Positions 4,835 through 5,171 of a stretch of DNA of 5,171 nt are shown in pieces. The notes below the pieces were generated by a model. That model saw only the letters and a program-made list of their open reading frames with translations. It did no database searches and had not been told where the DNA came from. How positions within the stretch are numbered: the stretch's first letter is position 1; each line of letters opens with the position of its first letter. Made by a program: the position numbers and the translations under genes. This DNA is from Endomicrobium sp. (lineage in GTDB: Bacteria; Elusimicrobiota; Endomicrobiia; Endomicrobiales; Endomicrobiaceae). The stretch is from NCBI GenBank assembly GCA_031277075.1, contig JAISLV010000185.1, positions 1-5,171 on the forward strand, read 5' to 3'.

Positions 4835-5171
4835 CTAATATTTCCTAAATTTGACAAATTCAAAAACAGGTTTGCCGTCAGGCGTTAAAACGCGTTTTGT
4901 GGTAGACGCAAGACAAGTAATGCCGCTTTGCTTTAATGCTGTTGTCAAAGCAAAAGTGAAATTCATTTCGCCCATAATATGAACGGCAATATTTGAGCTG
5001 CCGCAAGAAACAGATTTTATTTTTTCCACATATTCTTTAACAAGAGCGTCTATATAGTTTTCGCAACCGCAAGGATTAATATTAGGGAACTCAATATCTA
5101 CGACAGCTCCGTATTCTTTTGCGGCGGCTATTTGCTTTTCGCTCCACTTATTTGACTGGTGATTTGTAAGA
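4835..5171 (-). CDS. Small CRISPR-associated protein, Csx20-like (start outside window)
   Basis: The frame is open from the window edge to TAG at 4835-4837, giving 111 residues. The visible protein begins LTNHQSNKWSEKQIAAAKEY, followed by GAVVDIEFPNINP, a strand NIAVHIMGEM, and the ending LASTTKR...FEFVKFRKY. As I recall Csx20, a short CRISPR-associated family, it has a parallel plan: an N-terminal 'sH.LteeQ..dA' segment, a central strand with a glycine turn, then 'ATTkR' and a terminal 'F.HvrFReY'. The match is by motif memory, not alignment, and a sister family is possible. Csx20-type proteins are thought to handle or bind cyclic oligoadenylate beside type III systems, which fits the Csx1 gene downstream. 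A GTG at 5029 is not the start, since the conserved part extends well upstream. The first residues are missing, and the complete protein is probably only slightly longer. Confidence 0.55.
   Translation of the reverse strand, partial: LTNHQSNKWSEKQIAAAKEYGAVVDIEFPNINPCGCENYIDALVKEYVEKIKSVSCGSSNIAVHIMGEMNFTFALTTALKQSGITCLASTTKRVLTPDGKPVFEFVKFRKY

Noticed and set aside
1..5171. CRISPR array or CRISPR repeat units
   Set aside because: No regularly spaced repeats of 24-40 bases are visible on either strand; any array must lie beyond cas2 or elsewhere.

Overview
The window is one co-directional block on the minus strand, from an AT-rich bacterium with ordinary purine-rich ribosome binding sites. 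It holds the adaptation and signalling part of a CRISPR-Cas locus. The taxon cannot be fixed from the sequence; an anaerobic, host-associated or Elusimicrobia-like bacterium is only a guess from base composition and the DUF4143 remnant.

Reading in the direction of transcription (high to low coordinates): a small CRISPR-associated protein with a Csx20-like C-terminus, whose start lies outside the window (4835-5171); a decayed DUF4143 ATPase fragment (4430-4804) with a good promoter-like sequence at its broken end; a CARF-HEPN ribonuclease of the Csx1/TM1812 (DxTHG) type (3099-4376); an AT-rich gap of about 200 bp; a 209-residue CARF-only protein (2265-2894); a sigma-70-like protein with a C-terminal helix-turn-helix (1475-2176), followed by 32 further open codons in the same frame; Cas1 with an unusual N-terminal extension (166-1374); and the beginning of Cas2 (1-118). 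There is no CRISPR array, and neither cas10 nor csm/cmr genes are present. The two CARF proteins imply a type III system elsewhere in the locus that makes cyclic oligoadenylate (cOA).

A possible working model (inference): on infection a Cas10 complex outside the window makes cOA. Csx1 binds it and cleaves RNA. The CARF-only protein and the Csx20-like protein may bind or degrade cOA to tune or end the signal. The sigma-like gene sits directly between the CARF-only gene and cas1-cas2, so it could couple the signal, or general locus control, to transcription of the adaptation genes. CARF plus sigma beside cas1 recalls the idea of the CalpL-CalpT-CalpS pathway, in which cOA releases a sigma factor, but no Lon protease is visible here. 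This is the part most likely to be undescribed.
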